Shown here: one piece after another, positions 1-10,100 of the stretch
Layout: every line of letters starts with the position of its first letter
Numbering within the stretch: position 1 is the stretch's first letter
Assembly: GCA_030704615.1 (NCBI GenBank)
Contig: CM060734.1
Span: forward strand, 1,366,001-1,430,000
From: Takakia lepidozioides
Lineage: Eukaryota > Streptophyta > Takakiopsida > Takakiales > Takakiaceae
Length of the DNA: 64,000 nucleotides
Direction: 5' to 3'
Notes under the pieces: generated by a model
Databases searched by the model: none
Seen by the model: the letters and a program-made list of their open reading frames with translations, nothing else
What the model was told of the DNA's origin: nothing
Program-made: the position numbers and the translations under genes

Positions 1-668
1 GGGTTTGATTTTGCTGCCTATTTCTCTTAGCCAGCGTGAATTTGTGGTAAGAAAGCCAGCACGCACATCTTTTTCTTCTTTTTTTTTGTGATCCACTCAC
101 TAACTTGCAAAAAAGTTCATGTCTGTGTGATCCACTCACTAAGGCCGATATGGTGACCCACTCAGGGCTGGCCCCGTGGCGGGTCAACTTTGCATGGCCA
201 CCTTCCATGAGCCCAAATAGTAGACCACCTCATTTGTACAAAAGTTGTACACGAGCCCTGCCACCTCCAATTGGCCTACTTTCAGTTCTAACATGTCAGC
301 AACACCGCAGAAAAGAGACTCATGGCCCAAGTCCAACTGACAGCATTCGCATGCATATCTGAGAACAGCTAGGGGGTCCCTGTAAGATCTACACTCCGAC
401 ATACTGGCAGCATGTTGCACAAACAATAACAATCACTCTCAGCCAATAAATCAAAAACATGCTCAATCCTTCAGATGACCATCCAGGCACCATGAGAGCA
501 ACCCACACAGGACACTCACTAACACATCATTTGAAATTTACAAGCACCCATCATTTAAGCATCCAAAGGACACTTCTCGTCACTCTGCACCATATAATTC
601 AAAAAGGATGGCTTTGCTCTTGAAAGCTGACTGCTAAGCAGTAACAGATCTGAAAGTATGATATGCAC

Positions 669-3029
669 TTAGTAGATGCACACAGGTTTCCCCATCATAG
701 TCTTCAAGTACAAAACTCTTACCTACATCACACAGCAAAGACCCTATCAGTGTCCCCTCTGAATTTAGAAACAAACTAGAGCCATCACACAGCCATCTTA
801 CTAGTACTCTTCATTTGTGAAGAACCCCCCTGCACAAACTGTCCACATCAGCACTGTCACTGAGTGTCACTTCCTGCAATATCAGACAAGATAATACAAT
901 TGGCATTGCAAGTTCCTCAGCACAGCAGGATGCGTTGGATGCAAGGGACATAATAGCGTAAGCCAAAATTTTCCTCAGAAAGGTCGAGGCATGAAGTCCT
1001 GCAAATTAAAGTGCTTTCTCCAGTCCCTTTGGAACAAACATCAAGAAACACTAATCAGCAGGTCAACTCACATTCTGCCAGTTCTTCTTGAGCAAAGAAA
1101 CAAGAAAGTTGATGCTAAGCTGCACGTTTTGGAAAATCTGCTTCTCCTCCATGTCACAGTTCCCAATGGGCACACCCATGCAAAGGACTTTTTTGAGCTG
1201 GAACTTGACCATAGCCTTGGTCTCTGTCATCTTTGCCCCAAGTGACTCCTGGTGGCTCACAAGGGCAGGGAACTTGCCAGCTTTGTTCAGCCCTGGCCCC
1301 AGCAATCGGGGAATCTGCTTGATCACAGACTCTGATGCCAAAAAGGCATGGTACTTCTTTGCCAGCTTCTTCACCAGCTTTTTGTTCTTATTCATTTTTT
1401 TTAAGCCTTCAACATCCATGTGCTCCATCCCAATTTTGTTTGCCTGTAGGGACCAGCTAATTCAGGATATACAATCAACAAGGCATCCCCATGCAAACCT
1501 AGCAAATTCCCAATCCTGAAAAAGTCTAATAAATGGGTACTTATCAAGACAATGGGACAAAGTGAAGAAGTGTGAAAACACCTCCAACAGGATAAAAAGG
1601 TCACACAACTTCTGAAAATCTAGAAGGCCTAGCCTTATAAAGAGACATCTCAAAGGCAACTGAAGTAATAATCCATCTCACAAACTTATTATCCATATAA
1701 TGCACGGTAATGCCTAAATCTGACTCCTTAAACTTCAAAAGAGGTGACACATACTAAACTTGTCCACCACAGTGAAGCTAGAAACTGAGGACTACAGAAG
1801 CACTTCCCTCCCGCAAACTAAGTGGGTGGAAATAAGGCATGAGAGCAAGGAGGAAAGGGAGGACTCAATGATTGCCTCAGGAACTTCTGTGCCTGTCAAA
1901 CTAATCTCGGTTGTAGCAGGCATGAACACCTGATCAAATCCAGAACACTGACTGCATGTACGCGATACCGAGAAAGCTAACGCTGTCAACAGTTTTGAAT
2001 ACCCAGATGAGCCAGTAAGTCCCACTGATTTTCCTAGTTCAATAAACAGACCAAGGGGTCTCCTTACCTCCTCAACATGCTGGGCATCTCCTAGTATGCA
2101 CATTTTCATCTTCGGGCGAGGAACATTAGGCAGCTTCACTGACCCACTGAAACGCTTGTCTTTCTGAGGATCATAGTTCTTGAGCCCAATCTGGAGTTCG
2201 ATTGTCTCGGTGAACTTGCGGGCCTTCTCCTTGAATTCAGTGAGCACCTGGGTGATGGCCTCCCTCAACACATCGCTCTGAAGCTTACTGTAAGCCGAAA
2301 TAAAAACTCATAGAAAGTGTCATAAACATTCAGAGGCCTTGCAGAAAAGCACACGCAATTGATACTAAAAATCAGTGGTATCTCTCCCCCCTCGCCATAC
2401 AATGGGTGAATGATACTGGAACCGTTTCAAAGGGGGCACCTTCTTTGGTAACGAGAGTTTTCACTCCCCCCGGATCAACCCAGGTACCCATTTGAGGAGG
2501 AGTGAAAAGTTGCATTCACTCCCCGCCCGAGGCTGGGTGGACCGCGTAGCATGGGATCCAATCCAGACGCTACCCATGCATTCATGCCCGAGTGGTGATC
2601 TACATTACAACACCTTTTCTTTTGTTCATAACCACCCCTATTACATCATAGGAACTCAACCAACATCTCATTCATCGTCCCATAAGACAGAAAGAACCGG
2701 CAAGATAGACACAGGTGTAGAGTTGACATCAGCAAAGAGCGTCAGATTCGTTTCAATCATTTGGCTTAGCAATCAAAAAACCAGACGTCACTCTGAATAT
2801 CCACATCAATTACATCCCTCCACAACACCTCGCTTGCACCTTTCTGTCCCTCTCCACATTATACAATGGCTAGGGTCCATGCTACACAATCAGATCCCAA
2901 ACACAACTAGGCGACCTCGGAACATAACAACTACTCGAGTATAACCGATTCAAACATGACCAACCACGCAAAGATTCACACAGTAAGCCTAGGTATGCAA
3001 ACCATCACCCGCAGAAGAACCAACCTCAT
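669..3029 (-). CDS. RPL10A: 60S ribosomal protein L10a (uL1), four coding exons
   Basis: Component of the large cytosolic ribosomal subunit, L1 stalk. Coding exons on the minus strand are 3029-3025 (ATG AG), 2287-2068, 1443-1072 and 722-669. All junctions are GT/AG (donors at 3024, 2067, 1071; acceptors ending at 2288, 1444, 723). The exons sum to 651 nt, which is 216 residues plus TAA, the usual plant length. Recognisable blocks include [48 protein letters not shown] and [10 protein letters not shown]. The last exon reads [17 protein letters not shown], which matches the family's C-terminal block (LYLKSTMG...) but is diverged at its end. Coding exon 1 holds only five nucleotides, and it is needed to restore the N-terminus [12 protein letters not shown]. 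No frameshift is seen. This is the only confident host gene in the window. Confidence 0.95.
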
Positions 3030-3340
3030 CGTAGCTAGTAGGGGCAGCCGGCTCCCGACGCGTGAGACAGGAAGGACGCCAAAAGGAATCTGAGGAATCA
3101 CAAGCAACTGACCTAATAGCTCCCTCAAAGGTTTACCCGAACCAGCGCTTTGGCGATTCCAGACGTAAGAAATTATGCTTTGGAATCTTAGGGCTTGGAC
3201 GACAACTGGCGCCTCCTGAGTCGCCTTCCTTTTTTTTCTTTTTTTTCTCAACAGAAGAGGGACGGAGGCCTCAGAATTTTATAAAAAAGGGGGATGTAAA
3301 TATCCCGAGAAGTACGTACAGGAAAAAATAACCTCTACGG
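3030..3340 (-). promoter_or_regulatory. Probable 5' UTR/promoter region of RPL10A
   Basis: Sequence directly upstream of the RPL10A start codon. On the gene strand it contains an A-rich run with G interruptions (3,230-3,250). I see no clear TATA box. The assignment rests on position only. Confidence 0.3.
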
Positions 3341-3660
3341 CTGAGTGCCATAGAGGCTCAACCAGGAAGACACCGCTTGGTGACCAAAGCAAGAGAAGGC
3401 AAAGGAGAACGGAATCTCAAAAGAAGCCAGAACTACAACTGCTAGGGGGGTTGGGCGTCGCTAACCCCCCTAAACGTAGTAGTGAACTCATCTGTCTTTT
3501 GAGCCTTACAAGGGTAAGCGTGGTAGGAGGTTGGGTAGTGCGTGAGCGAGCACAAGGGCATATTCCCCGAATTTTTGCGAAATTTCCATGAAACTTCCAT
3601 AGCGAAATGAAATTGGCGAAACTAACAATTATTCGAAACTAACACATAAAGAACAAGTAG
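3341..3660. other. No recognisable feature
   Basis: Unique-looking sequence between the RPL10A 5' region and the repeats that begin near 3,670. No coding frame, RNA or repeat could be supported. Confidence 0.3.
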
Positions 3661-3672
3661 CCCCTATACCTG

Positions 3673-3945
3673 ATGAACATGTTACCCTATAGGCGTGGTT
3701 TTTTCTCAATGCAAAACCCACCGCTGTTTAGGTTTGTGCCCATATTACATATCATTTCTCAATGCGAAATTCAGTTTGTGCCTATAGCACATATCATTTC
3801 TCAGTGCGAAATTCAGTTTGAGCCCATAGCACATATCATTTCTCAATGCAAAATTCACCTAAACTATCATTTCTCACTGCGAAATTCACCGAAATTATCA
3901 TTTCTCCATGCGAAATTCAGTTTGTGCCCATAGCACATATAATTT
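3673..3945. repeat. Degenerate tandem repeat, TGCGAAATTCA core
   Basis: Several copies of a roughly 35-45 bp unit built on CATTTCTCAATGCGAAATTCA-like motifs, each followed by 'ccgaaactat' or 'gtttgtgcccatagcacat'. The open frames across it are repeat translation, not genes. A second cluster lies at 4,590-4,745. Confidence 0.7.
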
Positions 3946-4084
3946 GTCGCCTCTCATTTTTTAATATTAGGGTCTTGATTGCACCTATGGGCCCCGCCAG
4001 TACAGCCCATGGGGTGAGCTCATAAGCCCACCGCCCATTCACCGAGTCGGCCAGATTCTGAAATTTTTCTAAGTCCTTGTTCAT

Positions 4085-4260
4085 CTACCGCAGCGGACCT
4101 TCTAGCGGACTAGGCAGACCCTCCAACATACCGACTCCAACCTTCTAGCAGACAGGCAGACCCTCCAGCAGACCGACGAGCGGACTGGGCAGACCCTCCT
4201 CCAGCAGACCGGCAAACCCTCCAACAGACCGACGAGCGGACTGGTAGACCCTTCGACAAA
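4085..4260. repeat. Short CAGAC/GCGGACT-rich tandem repeat
   Basis: Imperfect repetition of 'gaccctccagcagaccg' and 'acgagcggactgg' units. No coding potential is supported. Confidence 0.55.
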
Positions 4261-4294
4261 AATATATATTTAATAACACACAATACTATCGCAT

Positions 4295-4378
4295 CACAAC
4301 CTGTCAAGTTTTGAACAACAAACCTCATGTTTGCTGTTCAATGCTCTAAACCACCACGCTACCCACCACTTTTTAGAA
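4295..4378 (-). other. tRNA-like (degenerate) or SINE-like segment
   Basis: On the minus strand a stretch resembles a tRNA D-arm (TAGCGTGGTGG then TTTAGAGC) followed by a box-B-like GTTCAAAACTT. The arm that should be the anticodon stem is instead part of a longer hairpin (TTGAACAGCAAAC against GTTTGTTGTTCAA, loop ATGAG). It does not fold as a canonical cloverleaf, so this is at most a tRNA pseudogene or a tRNA-derived repeat. Confidence 0.3.
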
Positions 4379-4589
4379 ACTCTTGCGATAACTAATGTTT
4401 TATGTGCATATTGTGGGCCCCAGCAGACTAGCTTATGTGTTTTGTGGCCCTAGCAGACTAGCTTGCCGGGCAGACCTAGCAGCAGACTGGCCGGGTCCGG
4501 GTAGGGGCGCTCCCACCCTCTGCCACACGCGGCCCCGCCGCAGCCACACGCGGGAGCATTCAAGACCCTAATATTGTTCAATGAGAAGC

Positions 4590-4745
4590 ATCAATGCGAA
4601 ATTCACCGAAACTATCATTTCTCCATGCAAAATTCACCTAAACTATCGTTTCTCACTACGAAATTCAGTTTGTGCCATAGCACATGTAATTTCTCAATGC
4701 GAAATTCACCGAAACTATCATTTCTCTTTGCGAAATTCACCGCCG
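4590..4745. repeat. Second cluster of the TGCGAAATTCA repeat
   Basis: Same motif family as at 3,673-3,945, with units such as 'aatgcgaaattcaccg' followed by 'aaactatcatttctc'. Together the two clusters flank the CAGAC-rich repeat and the tRNA-like hairpin, so 3.67-4.75 kb may be one compound repeat unit. Confidence 0.65.
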
Positions 4746-5908
4746 TCGCTATAGGTTTAGGGTTTTTGGCTACACTACTGAAGGTTTTGCCTCGCTGAAA
4801 TGGCGCAGATGTACCGTACAAATGCACTAAAAACTATACCCGCTTATGGTTTTATTCCGTTTTGAAAGTGTCGTTCTATATCCCGGAATATCTTTGGGAG
4901 CCCGCTGAGGGAGGGCGGCCTGGTCCTTCGCTAACTTTAGCCCTGACTTTCTCCTGGTGTTCCGCCATTCCTACCTCCCCCCTTGTTATTCTTTTGCCTT
5001 CTTTTAGTGATTCGGCTACTCTATCTTCTTTCTTGTCTAGCTACGATCGCTGCCATGGCCATGGCGCGCTTCCCTCACGACGCTACGCTCTCACTCGGAA
5101 CAGATGCTTCTCATTCTCATTGTTATCTGCTCAACGCACTTCTTTTAAGCACTACGTTGTTGGATTTCATGGAGTTTGCCGACTTCAAGCTCACTCATGC
5201 CAGTCTTTTTCACTATCAAGCTGCTTCCTGCTACAGAATGACTGGAGACCCCTCTCTGCGCCTTCTCAGTATGGTTGGTCCCCCGAAGGGACATACGCTC
5301 TACTCCAAACCAGGGCCTAACTTGGTCTACGCGCTGACACCGCAGAACGACATGCATCTTAAGCACGAGACAGGTACGACATACAAGCTTTCTTTTATGG
5401 TCCACCAAGCAACAGTGATCACGACGCCCCACACCCTGGGAATGCCACCCCGCGGTGGCCTCAGAGACCTCTGGACCCAGGGATCACGGCCAGCCTAGGC
5501 CAAGCTCCCAGCAGGTGCTCGACTCCAAAGCTGGAGCCATTAGTCTTATTTTCACCTAAGATTCCCGACATGAGAAAGATGGAGACGGCCAACCGACACG
5601 GCTGGAACACCGCAACACAACACAACGTTCTTCTAGTGCCTGCTACTATGAGGGCCCCTCCCCCACTCCAAGCAAGAAATCACTGTAGCAATCAGCGATC
5701 ATGGAGTCCGACTGGCAGCGATCTAGCCTATGTATACGGACGAAGACCAACGGCCTGGCCTCCCCCCCTATTTTGGAGGCCCCTCGAAGGGTGTATCCGC
5801 TGCTCACACTATTCGCAAGGGGTGTCAGCTGGAGCGAGCTACTCATCTTACCTCCCGCCCCAACACCTACCCTTCTACCCTCTCACCCAGTTACCAAAGG
5901 GCACATAA
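4746..5908. other. Region without a supported gene
   Basis: Several short overlapping open frames on both strands and no domain that I recognise. The plus strand upstream of 5,909 may be the decayed 5' part of the element whose better-preserved frame follows, but no single frame stays open. Nothing firmer can be said. Confidence 0.3.
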
Positions 5909-6282
5909 ATTGATCTTGTTTCTGGGATTTCGGCAGTCCCCCCACACATCTTGATACGTTTTGACACCAACTTCGAGATGCCCAAAGAACAAGCTCTACT
6001 GAGAGCTCGCAAGCGATTCGAATCTATGAACATCCCACTCGGGACTAGGATATACTTACCCATCACGGCATACTCTAAGCACGGGAGCTCGATGTGGATT
6101 GGCCTCCTCAAGGTGGAGTTACTTCTCTCGGCCACAGATGGCCTTGCCCTCTTAAAAGGCAACCGCCCATTTGTACTCAACATGGCCTCTGGCATGCCCA
6201 AGCAAGGGAAGGTCGAAAAGGCAGGCTAGGCATCGTACAATTTTTTTTTACACAACCCTCAATCCTACGGGCTACCTCCCTA
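5909..6282 (+). pseudogene. Fragment of an unrecognised open frame, interrupted by MULE1
   Basis: From ATT at 5,909 the frame reads through blocks such as FDTNFEMPKEQALLRARKRF, GTRIYLPITAYSKHGSS and LLKGNRPFVLNM, which look like real protein. No ATG start is seen, and one TAG lies near 6,227. The same frame continues after the MULE1 target site at 18,138-18,259 (with residues TAVARATKTHIADH). The transposon therefore landed inside a once-continuous coding stretch. I do not recognise the family. A retroelement Gag/ORF1-like protein is possible but unproven. Confidence 0.45.
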
Positions 6283-6291
6283 CTTCTACAC
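6283..6291. repeat. Left target-site duplication of MULE1 (CTTCTACAC)
   Basis: The 9-bp sequence CTTCTACAC directly precedes the left terminus and recurs at 18,129-18,137 directly after the right terminus. Nine bp is the typical duplication length for Mutator-like elements. Confidence 0.85.
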
Positions 6292-6372
6292 GGGGGGTGC
6301 TATTCCGTGAGCCCGGAGGCGTGAGCCTGTGAGCCCAGGAAAGCGTGAGCCCAACACAGGCTCACGCCACGT
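6292..6372 (+). repeat. MULE1 left terminal inverted repeat, GTGAGCC-rich
   Basis: Starts with a G-run immediately after the target duplication. It holds four GTGAGCC copies in both orientations, ending with GGCTCACGCCACG. It matches the inverted right end in the core GCTA..CGTGAGCCC..CGTGAGCC but is only imperfectly conserved. Confidence 0.7.
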
Positions 6373-7179
6373 CAGCATGCAAACAGTGCCTATTTCCGCA
6401 GATGTCACCTAGTGGTGTCACCTATTTCCGCGGGTTGATGTGGGTAGAATTGAGAATGCCTGAACAGTTTTTGATGAGGTGGACTTCACCGTGATGGATT
6501 CACCAACCATTCTTCTAGCAGGAATAGTTTGGGGACCAACTAGCAAATGATGCGAGAATGCTCTACACGAACCAAAGTGGTTTGTTTGTTTTCGCAATGT
6601 ACTCAAGTCTGTGAGGTCCACAAAACACCAAATAGATTGAAGGAACAATCCAGGCAGTCCATGCAACCCCCATCTCCAACAATAGTTTGTAACCATGAAT
6701 GTGAATTCCACGCACACATTGCAAACAGGACAACAAGGACACACAACCATCCCATTTCAAATTTGGCCCAGAATTAAACCAAAAGAAAACTTCATATCAA
6801 GTGTCGCAGTCATCACAATCAGTGTCCACCTCCTGTGCTATGTCATCTACAAAGATTCTGGCCCAACACCACGTGTTCTACGAAGGCCGTCGTAAGGTGG
6901 ACTCCGAGTGCCATGAACGGACATGCTTGCTGCGAGTGCCTCCGCATAGACAGGTAGCACGCAAGACCGAGGAGGACTGCAAACAAGTCCAAATAGGTGT
7001 GATAGCCCTGGAGGGCAAGTGGAAGCACGCGGACTCCTGCACATGTCCACAAAACCCCATTTTTAACACAATGATGCAATGCACAAGTCCAACAAAGAGG
7101 ATGTCTCCCATGTGCACTTTGCCTCAAGAACAGCGATTCTCGATATTGAAACAACAATGCAAGCATGCACAGGTTGAAC
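6373..7179 (-). other. 3' flank of the ParB-methyltransferase gene
   Basis: Contains subterminal direct repeats (CCTATTTCCGC and GTCACCTA at 6,390-6,435) and possible extra 3' exons on the minus strand. One proline-rich open stretch at 6,847-7,020 is preceded by GTGCAG. I could not tie it in frame to the methyltransferase, so it is left unassigned. Confidence 0.35.
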
Positions 7180-10100
7180 TTACTCACAGGCAAAGTTGGA
7201 GTCCAGCTCCTTGTCAGAAGTCTCCTCTGTATCAGTATCAGCGGGACGGGGCTTCGGAAGGACTTGAGAAGTGTGTCCACCCAAACCCATCAGGAGGTTC
7301 TTGTAAATCTCAACATCCCCTCCAATCCCAAAGAGATGTCGCGCACTGGCCTTGCAAGCATGGTAAGAAGCACCTGCAGTGGAATAGAATGAATGAAGCA
7401 GACATTGAAGACACATTCGGAACGGTGGGAAGTGCTGAAAGTGCAAGCTCAATCAAACCTCATGAAATGTGAATGTTGAAGAGACGAACCTGTGCCCATC
7501 GACAAATCCAGAACTCTGGCGTCTGTGTAGGTGCAGCACTCCACAATCGTTTGAATGAAAGCCGGGCTCCTCTCCCTCGCCCCTCTCCAAGGAACCCCAT
7601 TCCCCCTTCGCAAGCACACGTTGCTGTCGACGTAGTTGTGATGCATGTCATCCGTGGGAGGATCTGTCCTGTCATCTATGAACTTGGCCCCATGAGTGAT
7701 GGCGAACTCGGTAATGCCGGCCGGAGTCGTTTGTGGATGCACCCGGACGAGACAAACAGCTTCAAACAGACGAGTCTGCGAACATAACATCCACAAGGAA
7801 CTAAGAAGCAAAAAAAAATCGGGCCCCTACATATGAGTTCGAGCGACCTATACAACCCCATCCAAGAACAACCAAGAAGAGGAAGAAGAAGGCAAACTCA
7901 CCATCTCTCCGGACGATCCCCTTCGTAAGGTACATGTTGTTCACACAATTCCATGTCTTCACGACTCTCATGCCCGAGGCTTTCAAATAGCTGGAAAGTG
8001 CACGGCGACACCGAACGTCGATGGACTGGATGAGCACCAAAACACCTGCATCGGACAGGAAGAAGTTGCAAAAGGAGAAAACCCACCGCCAGTAGCGCTC
8101 ATCAAAAGCATTCCAACCCGGACAAGCACCCGATGGAGGGATATCCGGGACTGCCAACCCATCAGGGATGTCCAAGATGATGAGTTCGGCTGCATATGGC
8201 TTCTCCTTCCCGTTCACCCAGAATTTGATCATTTTAGCCTGCAAACAAAAATACAATGGAATTCTCACAAGTTTAGAAACGATCCATGCCCACAGCAGAC
8301 AAAGACAATAGAAGCCACAGAACCCAAAGAGAACACGCACCGTGCTGAGGAACTCCACAATCCTGTCCCACACTAGTGATGGCTCGCCCTTGTAATCAGA
8401 TTTCTTCGACTCCATCATGGCAAGGAACCCGACGTTGGCCATCTCCAACCTGGTTGGGCGAATGACCCTCGTGGGATGTTCCACTGCATGGTACGGGTCC
8501 TTGGGATCAACCACCCCCTTGTTTTTTCTCCCGGATCCCCTACCATGGTGGAGTCTGCTAGACATGCTCCACAGGGCCAATATCTGCAACACTTCCCTGC
8601 CCTGTGCCACCTTCCCTCTACCCCTTCCCTTCCCCACAACACCAGCAACATCTTTTCCCTTTGCCTTTCTTCCTCTACCTGGGTATCCTGAGCGGGAGGC
8701 TCCTTCTCTGCAAGAGTCCTCAAATTCCGTTCATGAATGTCGAGGTCGGCTGTTGCGGCAGTGGCTGCAATACGGTCATTCTCTCTCCTAAGACACCTCT
8801 GGAGCTGGGGTCTCAGAAGGAGGGCAATCCAAATACCAACCACAAGAAGAAAGATGGTTTGGCCCCAGTCATGCAAGATCCCAGTAGTAAACATGGTCTG
8901 GTTGCCAGCAGGGACAAACCACAGGTCCACGAAATCTGGATGTTTGTCCAGGCAATTTTCTTCCAGGAGAAACAAACTTTATGTACCTGCCAGCAACAGA
9001 GACAGCCTCATTTTACAATGGAAATATTGTGTGGCAACTTTTCCATCACACTAGGAAGACCCCCTTCAACAGTATGCCACAAACACATTGCAACCACAGC
9101 ACAAATAAGTAGTGCAAGAGTGTGCACCTGTAAAGGCATCGTTTCCAGGCTTCCTCTCCTTTTCTTGCTGGTCCAGCTCATTTGTTCACTGATGCCACCC
9201 TCCTTGCTGAACTCTCTAAAGAAAAAGAGTGCCACACTGTGGCTCTCCATTTCCTCATGTATGCTTCGAAGGACACCTTGGTGCTATCATACTGATGCCA
9301 TAGTCAGCCAGTTGAGTATGCAGAACCGATCTGGCCCTTTCTCCAACTGCAAAACAATGCAAATGCAAGAATGAACCCAAAAGCAATCACAGCGAATGTA
9401 AGAGGCAATAGAAAGATAAGGACAGGAAAAGAGAAAAGACAGTGACACAGGGAAGGACATCACACCTGGCTCCAGTAAGTGCCTTGTGAAGCCAGGTGTC
9501 CAGCACATTGTCACTGACAGGAATGACACGCTGGGTCTTCTTCTCTTTCTCCGCCTTGGGATATCCTAACTGTGGGATCGGAGTTCCATATCTGCAGCCA
9601 CTTCACCTTTTGTTCTGGAGACAACTGTGCAACTTTCCTGGGCATTTCTGGCTGTTATAATGGTTTTTATCTCCGGAGAAATTGCGGTCGAATGATGGGT
9701 CGGCAATTCTAAATGCTTCACGAAAGCGAGCTCATTGTTATAGCTCACTTTCTTGCCGTCAGCTTCATTCTTGTTGGCATCTCTTCTTCATATCCTCTTG
9801 GAGGTGAGACTCTCACCACCCCTTGCTGTCTCTCTCTCTCCTCTGGGGTAGAGCTGCTGTAGTATTCCAGTTTGCCACGCTCCCTGCATCTGCAATGTCT
9901 TGCTGCAAGGGAATGCAAGAGAGTTGCATTAGCACAAGGTCAAGGGAAACAAACAGAAACAAACATGTGGAATATGGAAGACCAGATGAGGAAGATGTAT
10001 CTCACCGTGTACATGTACTCCATGAAAGCCTCACGGGTCAACGAGTACCACGTTTCCGATGTCTTGGAGCTTTCGCACTTCTTGTACATCTCCGCTGAAA

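Noticed and set aside
1088-1519. Plus-strand 143-codon frame
   Set aside because: Antisense shadow of RPL10A exon 3.
6418-6750. Additional methyltransferase exon at the 3' end
   Set aside because: Frames are short, the splice phase from 7,180-7,373 would create an immediate stop, and no conserved motif remains to be placed there.
8417-9374. Plus-strand frames of 124 and 256 codons
   Set aside because: They lie antisense to the methyltransferase exons, contain low-complexity Pro/Ser-rich translation, and have no supporting motif.
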